Assembly (NCBI RefSeq): GCF_000340215.1
Contig: NW_006921536.1
Location: 198,886 to 262,885 of the forward strand
From: Pseudocercospora fijiensis CIRAD86
Taxonomy: Eukaryota > Ascomycota > Dothideomycetes > Mycosphaerellales > Mycosphaerellaceae
Reading direction: 5' to 3'
DNA: 64,000 nucleotides
Below the pieces are notes generated by a model. That model made no database searches. It was not told where the DNA came from and was given only the letters and a program-made list of their open reading frames with translations. Both the position numbers and the translations under genes were made by a program. Below are positions 31,854 through 42,584 of the stretch, piece by piece (position 1 is the stretch's first letter; each line of letters opens with the position of its first letter).

Positions 31854-32297
31854 AAGCAACATCTTTCTCGTGCTTGGCATGCATGCATCAATTCGGATTT
31901 TGCGCAGCGATACAGAAGGAAGGAAAAGCTGAAGGCAAGGACAAGGCCTTACAATGGCAAGGCTCAATGGCATTAAGATCGGGCGGGCGTGAAACTTTTT
32001 GCGGTGTCATGCATAATGCATCTCGTTGGATTATGATGTACAGATACCTCCTCTCGCATGCGGCGTCATGGAAGGAAAGAAAGGAGACAGCAGAGCAGCA
32101 GCAGCAGCCCGCCGAAGAAATCTTCCTTCCAGTAGGACCTTTTGGTGGCTGGATTTCTTTTCTAGAAGGTCTCAATGTCAGCGCGCTTGCTTGCTTTGCT
32201 CTTCTTTTGCATGATGTTCTTCAGCGAGCATTGGAGAAAGCTAAAGTGGAGAGCATGCGGTGCGATTGCTTTATGTCCTTGTGCTGTTTCAAGGTTG

Positions 32298-32332
32298 TTG
32301 TCTGTCTGTCTATCTATCTGTCTGTCTGATAC
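32298..32332. repeat. Tetranucleotide microsatellite (GTCT/ATCT)
   Basis: About eight tandem GTCT or ATCT units, then GATACAGATA. No coding context. Confidence 0.8.
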
Positions 32333-32394
32333 AGATAACGAGCGAGCTGGAAATTTCGAAGTCAGACAACCGTTATTCTTGCAATGCACCCTGT

Positions 32395-32800
32395 TAAAGA
32401 AGGTTAGTATAGCAGAAGCTATAGTAAGAGAAGAAGAAGAAGAAGGGGAGGCTTCTGTTTAAAGATTTTACTAATACTCGTACTTTCCCTTTCCTTTTCT
32501 TTTCTTCTCTCTAATTCCTACCTTACTAAGGAGGGTAGTATTATTATATATCGTAAGAGAGAAGTTCAATCTTACAAGCTTACTAGCTAGCTAGCTACTA
32601 TAATAATTATTCCCGTCGTAAGGCTAAATAGAAATAGCAGACTACTACCTAGAGACTGCAGCGGTTAGTAGGCAGGCACCTCTCGAGTCTATACTTAGAT
32701 CGATTCCTATTATACCTAGAAGCCGATCTCCGAACGAAACGTTAAGTCTATACGTGTATCCTCCTCTTCCTTCCTATCTCCTACAAACTATTACCCTCGT
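32395..32800. mobile_element. Short RIP-affected relic, identity unknown
   Basis: The composition changes abruptly to TA-rich sequence with CTAGCTAGCTAG and TATTATTATATAT motifs and scarce CA/TG, as in the three large elements. No inverted or direct terminal repeats are visible and no protein can be read. It is likely a fragment of a repeat family that was once multi-copy. Confidence 0.45.
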
Positions 32801-33314
32801 TATCAAAAACAAGAACAAGATAAAAAGCCCGAATTTTCGAAAAAAAAATCAAGGCGGAAACAGAAACGTAGGAGGATCCCACCCCGGTCAGTTAGCTAGC
32901 TAGTCCTATCACACAACTGAGAACATGTTGTTGCCTTGCCTTGACAGTGTCACAAGTGAAGTGGGATGAAAAACGCGGCTCTGCAAGAAAGTTTCGCAAA
33001 AAGTGAGGGGTCAACGGGTATTCTACGGCATGACGACAAGGATGTGGGTGGAAAGAAAGTGTGAGTGGACGACATGTTGCGGCGCGAGAGAGGATGGAAA
33101 AGTGTTTGTCATGAGCTTTACTCAAAAGTGAAAAAATGGCATTTGAGATTGTTTCGTGGGTTGTAGTTTGAATTGAAAACAGCAGTATACAGTCTTCTTG
33201 TCTGTCTGCTAGGGTATCTCAATCGCGTCACGCATCGCGCTCCCAAATGTGCCCGCCAACACACCGCCCATATTGCCGAAGCATCCATCACACCTCTTCA
33301 TGAATCGCCTTGGC

Positions 33315-34601
33315 TTATTGGTGCATGGTGCCAGTCAGTGAATCTCGCCTGGCTTGCATTGCCAGCCCTTCTCCGCCTGAGCATTCTGCGGAGACCATGC
33401 TATCCCTCCTCTGAGCCGCACCTAGCAAAGTAGTGCTGATCCGTCGGTCTTTCCCTCGGCCTTTGATGCCTTTGTTGCAGTTCTTGTACAGACCTGCAAA
33501 GTACTCCCACATATCCTTCTCCCACTTCTCCACAACGTCGCCTGCTTTGATATCTTCGAACCGAGACTTGAGACGTCGAATCGTCTCAACATGGAATTTA
33601 TTCTGATGAGATTTGAGGTTGCCCAGCTGCGTGAACTGCTTGTTACAGTTGTCGAGCTTGCATGTAAACGGCTTGGCAGCAGTGTGCACAATTTTATGCG
33701 CACGAACATTGCCGTGTTGCGCGAAAGTCTTGCCGCAGATGTCGCAGTGATAAGGTCGCTCTCCCGTGTGCCTTCGTTCGTGTGTCTTGAGATTACCAAG
33801 TTGACTGAATCTTTGGCCGCAGGATGGTTCCTTACAGAGGAACGGTTTGATGCCTGTATGTGCTCGTGTATGTATCTCGAGGTGGGTCTTTTGGTAGAAG
33901 GCTTTGCCGCAATCGGGTACATCGCAGGTATATCGCTTTTTTGCTCTGTTATTGCTCGCCGCCGGTTTCGGCTTTGGTGCTTCTCGTTGCTCTGCAGGCT
34001 GCGTCTTCATCTGTATAGCTTTCATGAGAGTATCAATTTCAGTCGAGAACACAACCGGCTTCGTCTCTTCTGATGAATCCGTCGCTGTCTGCGACTCTGG
34101 GCTTGATGCATACGCAGTTGCATCGAAGTAGACCTGAGAAGGGTGAATCGGAGACCGGTCTTCAGTCTTGATACTGGGTTCGCTGCCTTCCACACTGCTA
34201 TAGCTTTCATTTCGGACTAAAGGCAGCACCGCCATGGTATTCGGGTTGGTGACTATTGAGGCAGGCCAGGCGAGACTCCCAAAGGTAGCGTTGTTCATGC
34301 CGACTGGGATGCTGTAAGAGTTTTGAAAAGCAGAGTGATCCATGTACATTGAGTTGTTCATTGTTTGTGCTGGATGAGTGTTGAGAAGCTCGCTAGGAGC
34401 TACTGAAGCCGCGTGCATGGCCAATGTTTGTTGCTCTTGTGCTTGGAGCATTTGTAAGGGGATGGTAGCTGCTGAGTCGGGTCTGAAGGCCATGTTGAAC
34501 TGTGCCATCATGCCTTGGACTTGCATTGCATTGAAATGTGCTTGTGACAGCCGTCGTTGCAAAAGCTGGCTAGGCGCCTTCGCTGGAAGCACATCGGCCA
34601 T
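33315..34601 (-). CDS. C2H2 transcription factor, Azf1-like
   Basis: 428 residues, single exon, ATG 34601. The N-terminal half is Gln/Ala/Met-rich (an activation-domain look) and contains SIKTEDRSPIHPSQVYFDA. Four consecutive C2H2 fingers stand at about 243-355: YTCDVPDCGKAFYQKTHLEI, FLCKEPSCGQRFSQLGNLKT, YHCDICGKTFAQHGNVRAHK and FTCKLDNCNKQFTQLGNLKS, the last followed by HQNKFH. The linkers HTGIKPF and HTGERPY are canonical, so it should bind DNA. The motif LGNLKSHQNKFH and the four-finger array match fungal Azf1-type factors, which in yeast respond to glucose and cell-wall state. The C-terminus ends in a basic segment (KGRGKDRR) and a Ser-rich tail. Confidence 0.88.
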   Translation of the reverse strand: MADVLPAKAPSQLLQRRLSQAHFNAMQVQGMMAQFNMAFRPDSAATIPLQMLQAQEQQTLAMHAASVAPSELLNTHPAQTMNNSMYMDHSAFQNSYSIPVGMNNATFGSLAWPASIVTNPNTMAVLPLVRNESYSSVEGSEPSIKTEDRSPIHPSQVYFDATAYASSPESQTATDSSEETKPVVFSTEIDTLMKAIQMKTQPAEQREAPKPKPAASNNRAKKRYTCDVPDCGKAFYQKTHLEIHTRAHTGIKPFLCKEPSCGQRFSQLGNLKTHERRHTGERPYHCDICGKTFAQHGNVRAHKIVHTAAKPFTCKLDNCNKQFTQLGNLKSHQNKFHVETIRRLKSRFEDIKAGDVVEKWEKDMWEYFAGLYKNCNKGIKGRGKDRRISTTLLGAAQRRDSMVSAECSGGEGLAMQARRDSLTGTMHQ

Positions 34602-36563
34602 CGTGCTGTGGATTGTAGGGCGGGATGGAGCTCGAAGGCTCGCACGGTGATGAGGAAGCGGTCAGAAGGAGTCGAGTGCGCAATCGAAGCGGTTCAGTGT
34701 CAGGCAGATGAATACCTCAAGGATGTGTAGAGCTTGGGGTTCACGAAAAGGATTGAAGCTGATTGAGACGGGAACAGCTCCCGCCTATACATACCAGGCC
34801 TCTGGATAGCAATCGTGCTACCGATGATATTATATACATCTCGGATGACGAAAACGCAGTGGAAACAGCTCTATCCCGCAAGAGATGCATCTTGCAGCCG
34901 TCCATCACCAGAAAGGTAAGCTCGAATCAAGTCGGGCGGGACGTGTGAAGCGAAGAAAGTCTAAAGCGACTTGGATACATGGTGGGATCGAGATGGAGCT
35001 GTGATATCGCGGCTCAAAGCTCAAGGCTCTGCGGGACGGGGGATGTGAGGTGTGGTTCGGGAAGTCGGATATGTGCGAAGGTTCGATCCGTCGCCAGCCA
35101 CTCCAGGTCTTGCTCCACAAGCGCAGGGTGATCGATGCCAAGCTCACGATTGCATGTATCATACGCCTCTCACGAGCAATCTGCTTTCAGTCTCAACCGA
35201 AGAGGCATCACGAGGCTGAACGCCTGCAGGGAGAGGGCAATGCAGAGCTGAAGCTAACGCGAGCCAACAAGCCAAGTGGAGTGGCCATATGTCTGGATTG
35301 AGATCATTGCGGTGCAATTGCTTCGATGAACATAGCAGATCCGTAATAACAGAAATGGTCCATGGCAGTCATCTCGTATGTATTTGGTGTCGCATCCATG
35401 CATGGGAATGCTGCAAATTGGAGTCGGTGGCGCCCGACGAGCGTGGGTGGGCAATCAACGTCGGCTCCCAGCTTTGAGGTGTGCGGCGCGGCTTCCACGC
35501 CCTGGGCAGCCACGAAGCGTGACTGGCGGACTAGAGCAGGAACAAGCGAGACACGCAGCGTGGAAGAAATTCCCGAGCTGGCGACGATCTCAGCTGTGGT
35601 GTGGAGGCCGGTTATTATGTGGTGTCGTCGAGATTAGTCGCCGTAGCTTCTGTGGACTGACCAGGTCGCCGGAATTGTTCTCCATCGCTGTGAGTGTATG
35701 TAAATGATAACGGAGACGCCAGAGTCCATCCAGGTCAATATTATTAGGAATCGTATCCCAGCTGGAGTGAGGCGTCGCTGATGCTCGGTGTTGCCTTGCC
35801 CAAGGGTATATCCCACGCATGGAAGGCCATGTCTGCCAGACGCCGCCCTCCACAACAATGGTATAGTTCTCCATCATCACCGGCGAATTCGGCCACGCCG
35901 GCTTCGACCTTCGAAAGACTGCAACATCTCGATGTCGCGATACGAATGGCCGTAGATCCCGTGCTCGTGCTCGTGCAACAAATGTCCAGGTAGGACCTTG
36001 TCCCGTCGCCGTCGCCGTCACCGGTTGAGCCGGTAGAGTCCGAGTGCAGACACAATGTTGAGGCAATGGGATTGCTGATGAGTTGTTTGTGCTCTCAGCC
36101 CGTGTTTGAAGCGAAATTGTGCGACCTGGCTGACTCAGCGCCAAGAACGACATGTTCAAACCACCACATCTTGGCTGAAGACATTGTATGAACCCACCCT
36201 GAACCTCACCATCCTCGGCGGCTCCGACGTCGAGACGATATCTACTGAAAATCCGTGGCTCATTCATCAATGCGAGAGAGCGACTATTGGCACCCCATAC
36301 ACAGACACTACTGCTCTCCGCTCAAGTAAGGATACGAGAGAGCAATTATTCATATGCCGTATCCCGAAACTACTCCTCTCCGCTCAAAAAAGGAGACGAG
36401 TGAGCAACTTTACACCTGATTCACAAGGCACGAGATCGCTATACTTCCGCCCATCCTTCCTCAACCTCATCAACTCCTCCCTCCCATATCCCACTTGATC
36501 CTTCCCACACGCTAACCTTCTCAGATCACAATGATATTTCACGCAGGCACTGCAATATTTCCA
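34602..36563. other. 2 kb intergenic stretch
   Basis: No confident gene. A plus-strand open block (about 34766-34915) encodes a SUMO-interaction-like motif (DDIIYISDDEN) and ends at GTAAGC, but has no ATG. A minus-strand ORF at 35590-36270 is long (226 codons) yet has no motif and overlaps open frames on the other strand. An imperfect direct repeat lies at 36308-36411. Confidence 0.4.
36308..36411 (+). repeat. Imperfect 42-bp direct repeat
   Basis: Segments 36308-36350 and 36370-36411 share CTACTxCTCTCCGCTCAA, then GGAxACGAGxGAGCAA. They start 62 bases apart, in the 3' flank of the HET gene. Confidence 0.8.
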
Positions 36564-38780
36564 TCAAGCTATCGTCCACTTCGACTCCTTAAGTTGTCCT
36601 CGATCGAACATGTCCAAAGCTTCACCATACATATATCCAGGAACAAAGACCTCACCAACAAAGCGCCACTGTCCAGGCACAGTTTCCGACCGTCGTATCA
36701 AATAAGGCGTTGGACAATAGAAAATCACGACAATCACATCGCCAGGCTGTGCATCTGAGGATCCCAAACCAATCTTACCACCTCTTGTAGCGAGAAATCT
36801 CCTCCTCTTGCTCATTGCCGCAAGACAAGTAGCAAATCTTTTGGTTTCTCGCGTCATGTTCGCTTTAGGGTCGATTGTCTCTCCAGCATCGATGGTTGCT
36901 TGCATGAATTTTCTCAGGTTGAGATATGGCTCGGCGAAGTCGACTTGCTCATATCGATCGAATATGATCTCGCTGGCATCCTCATCGCGACTCAAGAGAT
37001 CAGATGGGTTCATTGTCACACGGTTCGCTGTCAGCGTGCGAGCATACAAATCGTAGTAAGAGCTCGAGGCTGACGTAGATGATGTCGAGAACGTTTCATG
37101 CGCTAGCTTGAAGCATTGTCGCTCCCAGGCATAAGTTTGCAAGACGCTGTTGTAGGCGAGGAACTTGGCAGATTCTGCGGCTGCGTTGCAATCGACGGTA
37201 TGCGTGACGATGTCGAGCTCGACACCAGTAGCAATGATGCAATCTGTTCCTGGAGAAAGCGCTATTTGTCGTGGGTTGTTGGTGTTGTATTGATTGTCCA
37301 GACTGTGTTTCGCTTGAAGGGCATTGGTGATGTATTTAGCATAGTACAGCTTGCTTCGAGGCAACTTCCATTTCCCATGCTTTTGAAGACCGGCACATGG
37401 CATTTGCTTCTTCAACCAGGCTTGTTCCTGGTAATGGCCTACCCAACGAGAACCGATAGAGATGGTTTCTTCTCGGGAAGCGAAGTTCGGACACCAGCTC
37501 GGAAGGCCAGCCAGCCTCTCAACTGTGGCCGTGTGATTCAGTAGGCATTCTTTAACCTCATTGCGGATGTAATGCTTTGCGAAGCGAGTAAAGACTTCAG
37601 TCTCCGGCATTCTGATATCAAGTGCGAGCTCTTTGATTGTCGCGTTGTCGAGAAGAGCAAGTTGGCCAAAGACCATGTCTTCTGGCTTGGTCGCCATTCT
37701 CCTACGAGTTGCCAGTAGAGTTGCTGACATAGTGACCGCCCAGCCGTACCGCAGCTGGCTTGCACGTCCAGTCCTGACCTCCGACACAGCATCAATCCCG
37801 TGCAGATCGTCGCACGCAATGCCAACCTCACCGGTGATTAGCCATTCTTTCAGTCCTGTCTTGGCTAAAGCCTCGACGAAGTGGTCAAATTTCTCCCACA
37901 TAGTGGTGGAGCTTCCACATAGCACCGAGGCGTTGGGAGCTTTGTAGAAATCCTTGTATTCGATCGTTCCGTCCAGCTCACTGGCCATGACGATTTCTTG
38001 CAGTGTCCACAGCCGTGACCACCAACTCCTCATCATGATGCTCGAATATGCCCTCCAGATCTCATGAGTAGGATCAGGCAATCCAGCCTGAGCAAAGTTC
38101 TGTTCGAGGTTCTCATAAGCATCGGCATCGCACTTCTGCAATTTGGCAGTCACATTCGGCAAGATTCGGAGAGCACCCAACTCCATCTCACTAGCTTGGC
38201 CAAGCCACACATAGACCTCCTCCGCGTATTCATAGACATGCCTCATATGCTTGATCTGATACCCTTTATCATTATCGTCAGCCTGGTCAATACAGATGGC
38301 ATCGATCCACAGAAATCTGCGCTCTCGTCGCCGTCTCAGCTCGAGAAGAAATATCCTCAAATTTGGCGTGATCCAGATGTAGCCATTCCTCTCAGGCTGG
38401 TGATTCATCACAACGTTATCATCCTTGTCCAAATCGCAGCTTACCGTCACGAGGTGAAGTGGAAAGAGCTCATCAGCGTTGCCCCAGCTGTAACTCACTG
38501 CTACATATCCTTTTGAGCCCGACAATTTCTCTCTCACAGATCCAGTATCTTCTCGTGCAGATGGCAGAAATGCTGAAGTGAAGCCTTCTATGCCGAGGAA
38601 TGCGAAAGTGTTGCTCATGATGCGGCCCGAAAGAGGCGCATTTTGACTATCCTCGCCATCGGGGAGGACATCAAGCTGGAATTCGCGGATGAGCGATTGC
38701 TGAGGGTCATCGTATACGAATGGTTTCCGAGGAGGGCTCGCACTGATTGTGACGCCAGGCGGAGGTTTGCGGGAAATCAT
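36564..38780 (-). CDS. HET (heterokaryon incompatibility) domain protein
   Basis: 738 residues from ATG 38780, single exon, intact. The HET domain spans about residues 85-265 with its three blocks: GYVAVSYSWGNADELF, ITPNLRIFLLELRRRRERRF leading to LWIDAICIDQADDNDKGYQI, and HVYEYAEEVYVWLG. The remaining two thirds is helical, of unknown fold, with EDMVFGQLALLDNATIKELA typical of HET proteins. The C-terminus (GDVIVVIFYCPTPYLIRRSE; RFVGEVFVPGYMYGEALDMF) is the beta-rich tail often found in this family. HET proteins trigger cell death after fusion of unlike hyphae; most family members have no proven role. It borders a piggyBac fossil, a common setting. Confidence 0.93.
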   Translation of the reverse strand: MISRKPPPGVTISASPPRKPFVYDDPQQSLIREFQLDVLPDGEDSQNAPLSGRIMSNTFAFLGIEGFTSAFLPSAREDTGSVREKLSGSKGYVAVSYSWGNADELFPLHLVTVSCDLDKDDNVVMNHQPERNGYIWITPNLRIFLLELRRRRERRFLWIDAICIDQADDNDKGYQIKHMRHVYEYAEEVYVWLGQASEMELGALRILPNVTAKLQKCDADAYENLEQNFAQAGLPDPTHEIWRAYSSIMMRSWWSRLWTLQEIVMASELDGTIEYKDFYKAPNASVLCGSSTTMWEKFDHFVEALAKTGLKEWLITGEVGIACDDLHGIDAVSEVRTGRASQLRYGWAVTMSATLLATRRRMATKPEDMVFGQLALLDNATIKELALDIRMPETEVFTRFAKHYIRNEVKECLLNHTATVERLAGLPSWCPNFASREETISIGSRWVGHYQEQAWLKKQMPCAGLQKHGKWKLPRSKLYYAKYITNALQAKHSLDNQYNTNNPRQIALSPGTDCIIATGVELDIVTHTVDCNAAAESAKFLAYNSVLQTYAWERQCFKLAHETFSTSSTSASSSYYDLYARTLTANRVTMNPSDLLSRDEDASEIIFDRYEQVDFAEPYLNLRKFMQATIDAGETIDPKANMTRETKRFATCLAAMSKRRRFLATRGGKIGLGSSDAQPGDVIVVIFYCPTPYLIRRSETVPGQWRFVGEVFVPGYMYGEALDMFDRGQLKESKWTIA

Positions 38781-38984
38781 GCTCGTGAGAGTGAACAGGG
38801 GAGGAAAGATGCTTGTTCGGACTGCCAAGGCCGTTCAAGGCTGGTGCATTCGGGCCGATGTCGGGTTTCTCTCCTAGTCTCCATCCCTTTGAAGGCCAGA
38901 CCGGAGATTCTTGGCGAACTAGTCCCACTAATGGTTCCACTTTCCATGTTAATTTTGGTGGTGCGGCGAACGCCGATTAGGCCT

Positions 38985-41900
38985 TCCTTTATAGCCGACC
39001 TCGCTCCGGACAGGGTATCGATTAGGGTTAGTAAGGAGGGTAGTTTATAGGCCGCCGTACTCTTAGAGATTAACTTTGCTAGTTAAACCTAAGCAAGTAA
39101 AGGAATACAATGCCGCTAAGCACACTAAAGCGAGAGGTTTATAGACTATAGACCTATAGAATGTAGATACTAACTTATATAATAGCTACGTACGCACTTC
39201 CGTACTAGGGAAGAGTCTCGTTAGCGCCGTAGGCTCCGCTCGAAGGGCATTAAATTAAGCGTAGAAGAGGTACGGCAGCTCGTACTACTACGAAGTCTAT
39301 TAAAGTAGCGATTGTCGACTGCTAGTAACTAGTCTAAGGCAATTCTTAAGCGCCTTAACAAGGTAGAAGCGTAGATAAAGGACTTAAGGGTAGATTTAAA
39401 TATATAGCAGTAGTAGCAAGCGTAGGCCGTATATAAGGAGGTTAAGAGCGTAGAAGGCTCTTAAAGTAAGGAAGAGGTTGTTAGAGCCTCCGAGTTTAAT
39501 TAGTTAAAGGCTAATCTAGTAGATTTGACGACGGAAGTAAAGGCAATAAAGGCGTTGTTATTGTCGTTGTTTTAGGCTTAGTAGAAGGCCTTTAAACCGG
39601 CGTTGTAATAGCTGAAGTACTCGTAGAAGTTAAGTATAGTTTATTAGCAAATATAGGCCTTTAAGCCTGTCGATAGCTCCTTATATCCTTAACGTTATAC
39701 TAGTCGTAGAAACATACCTTACAAAGGTTGTATTCCGGTCCGCAAATAAGGCAGGTTTTAGTAGCATTAAACGCTCGAGATCTACCCTTCTTAAGAGGCT
39801 ACTATTTGAGCTTCTAAGCCGTACGAGTAAGACGGTATAACTAGCACCTCTTAGGGCTAACAAGCGTGCGTTTCTTAGTATATAGATAGCTATTATTAAG
39901 GCGAGGCACCTTAGTAGGTAGATCGTCGTCTTTCTTAAACTAATAGCGCCGTAGCTTTAGTAAGCCCGCGTTATAATTAACGTGTATGTGTCCGCCTATA
40001 AAGCAACCTCTATACCGTAGCAAAGTAGACCTTAACTCGATAGCGGCTCTTAGTTCTACGTCTCGGATAGGACCTAATATAGCCGCTCCTTATTAGACTA
40101 AATTCTACGCGAGTCTTATACGGAAGTCGCGTTGCTAAGTGAGTACTAAATCCCTTACATTCTTAGCTATTGCGGCGTTGCGGTAAAGGAGATAGGAGTT
40201 AATAACAGCCGCGTCTAAGAGGAAGTAGAACAGCGAGTGCTACGGCTTAAAGGCCTTATACTAAGTACTATAATAGTACCTAAGCTGGTCGTAGATATCT
40301 ATACCGCCTATATAGTCGTTATAGAAAGCGGCGTATTTAGGTATATATTTGGCTTCTTTGCCTTCTTGCTAGTAGGGGCGTACGTAGGTGCGAATATAGC
40401 TATTAGTGTCTCTCGGCTTCCGTCGTTCCCTTAGTTCTCGGTCTACTAGCTAGTGTCCAGTAGTTAGCATTTGAACTAGATTTCTGTCCTACTAAAGAGG
40501 GGCAGCTACGTTATAAATTGCCCGGCAAAGCTATATATCGAATAGGAAACGCGTCGACTTGCGATATAACTTAATAGTCTTGCTAGAGGGTGTAGAAAAC
40601 TCGGCGCCTACCTATAGCTAACTCTTAGAGCCTATACGCACCGTACTAGTCGCAGTAATACTATAATGCCGCAGTATCGCAAAGAGAGGTATATTATTAA
40701 ACAGATTGTCTAAGTATATATAGTAGAACCGGCGTTAGAAGGGCAATTGTAGCAAGAGAGATAGCACTGCCTTATAAAGCCTCGATAACTAAGACTTTAG
40801 GTTAATAGACTACGCTATAAGTAGCTCGGAGGTACCCGCTAGTGCATTCGCGTAGAGATTGGCGTGCTTGTAAAAGCTCGGCGGTAGGTTAACCTTCTTA
40901 CCTACACTAACATTCTTCGCCCTTCTACGCCGTAATCTACTATTATCGCTATTAGATCTTCTAGTACGACTGTTGCGCTAACTCCGCTACTTTTTTTAAG
41001 TCTTAGAGAGCTCTTTATAGACGAAAACTAGTCCTTCGAAGTTATTAGGCACCCTTACCTTCTCGAACCCCCATTTCTTGGTTAGGCTTAAGAATAGCTA
41101 GTTTATAATAAAGCTAGTATAATACACTGCTAGCATATAGAAGCCAATCGGACACGGCTTGCCCTTTATTATTATTATATAGTAAGAGCGTCTAGTAAAA
41201 CGTACGAGGACTTTATCGAGGCTAACGTTAGTTCTAGGTACGTAGATCTTCGCGATTTGGCTCCTTAGCTTGTTAGCTAACTACTAAACCTACATCTACG
41301 GCGGGTTGCCCTTATTCGACTCGACCGGCTCGCTATACTATAAACAACTCTTTAACTGCTTAAACCTTCGATCGGATATATTCTTAGTAATAGAATGCGA
41401 AGGCTAGTATCTATTAGTCCGCTAGAAGTCCGATTTGTCGCTTATTTAGATAGCGGACATATAAACGATAATTCTAATAAAGATCCGCATCTCGTATAGG
41501 TACGTCTTCTTCTACCTTGCGCCTAATACTACGGTCTTAATAACGCTGCTACTATTTATCTTCTTAAAGCGTAGATCTCGCGTATACTCGTTAGTATAGC
41601 TTACTAACTTCTTATAGACCTCGTTAGTCTACAACTGCTAGAAATAGCGTATAGGTATGTCGAATACGTCCTTAGAAGTTAGCTTCTCGAAGGCCTTACT
41701 ACTATAATCTACGCCTTCGAAGAACACCTTATTCGGTAGTAATAACACCTCCGGCAAGTAGTAAGGCCCTTCTAAAGGCGTGTATCTTACACTATCTATA
41801 AACCTCGACTAATTAGGTGCCTAAGCAAGGCTACTAACGTCTAATTTAGTCTCCTATATCGATATACTATTAATAACCTCTCTAGTAACTAGCGGCTTAT

Positions 41901-42250
41901 CGTCTCGTCTATTCGGCTCGTATTCTATACTATAAGCGGCCCTAATCTTCTTACAACCTGCGACTATCTCCTGCGACTTAATCTCGTCTATTTCCTCTTC
42001 CGGTTCTACGCTAAGCGTACCTATATCGTATACCGCATCGTTATTAATATTAGACTAGTGTCTATCGTCCTCGTCGAATACGGCGGCATTAGAATACTAA
42101 GAAGAAGCTATTATTATATAAAAGAGCTAGGAATAGGCTTCGAGCCTTAAAAGTTAATCGCACCGCTAGCGAGTTAGAAACAGGCCGAATACGGCGGCAG
42201 AACAAGAGGCGGAAGAGTGGACACACACTATCCCAAAAGCGTACCCTATA
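38985..42250 (-). mobile_element. RIP-degraded piggyBac-type DNA transposon
   Basis: About 3.2 kb of TA-rich, CA/TG-poor sequence between normal DNA on both sides. On the minus strand, reading through TAG/TAA, it encodes a piggyBac-type transposase (see 40100-42100). The part from about 39000 to 40050 also has a plus-strand coding-like stretch with Lys/Glu/Gln-rich heptads that I cannot identify. Terminal repeats and a TTAA duplication are not resolvable; TTAA occurs at 38949 and 42357, but the sequences inside these points do not pair. The boundaries given are from composition only. Confidence 0.75.
40100..42100 (-). pseudogene. piggyBac-like transposase, RIP-inactivated
   Basis: Minus-strand translation, ignoring stops, gives family blocks in the right order: WTNEVYKKLVSYTNEYTR, EMRIFIRIIVYMSAIQISDK, VSLDKVLVRFTRRSYYI (first catalytic Asp region) with KGKPCPIGFYMLAVY, and near the end YNDYIGGIDIYDQLRYYYST, then SLFYFLLDAAVINSYLLYRN. 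These match the DDE_Tnp_1_7 domain of piggyBac proteins. Stops fall at expected Gln and Trp codons. Cut-and-paste transposition at TTAA is the family's known function; this copy is dead. Confidence 0.8.
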
Positions 42251-42584
42251 AGCGACTATTTACTATGCTATCTACAGCGTAGTGCGGTCCGGGTACCCTT
42301 GCTGTGTAGGGGACGCTGTATGAACGCTCTTGTTCGTCCAGTTTTCAAAGGGATCTTAATACGAATTTAACTGTCTTTGTGAACTTATGCTATTCAATAC
42401 TTTACATCCACAGCGTCACGGTCTAACAGACTCCGTTCCACCGCCTTCAGCATGACCTATTTTCCGGAAATATGAAAATTTGTAATCGCACATGTACTTC
42501 TGCCAGGCTTCCGGCCACACATATCTCGGCCGTGCATCCTGTCCATCTGAAGTTCTTTCACCTGACCTTTTCAGCGTCTGAGCC

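Larger units (their letters stand above)
31854..33314. other. Intergenic stretch with microsatellite and RIP relic
   Basis: It includes a GTCT/ATCT tetranucleotide run (about 32298-32332) and, from about 32395 to 32800, a TA-rich, CA/TG-poor segment identical in character to the transposons but with no recognisable protein. GA-rich and CT-rich homopurine/homopyrimidine patches flank it. No supported gene. Confidence 0.55.

Noticed and set aside
35590..36270. 226-codon minus-strand ORF
   Set aside because: Long, but without motif or splice support and with other frames open on both strands; kept only as a remark.
40237..40434. 65-codon hydrophobic ORF inside the piggyBac fossil
   Set aside because: It is antisense to the GGIDIYDQL transposase block and an effect of TA-rich sequence.
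38949..42360. TTAA sites at 38949 and 42357 as piggyBac target duplications
   Set aside because: The sequences inside the two TTAA sites do not form an inverted repeat, so the true ends are not established.
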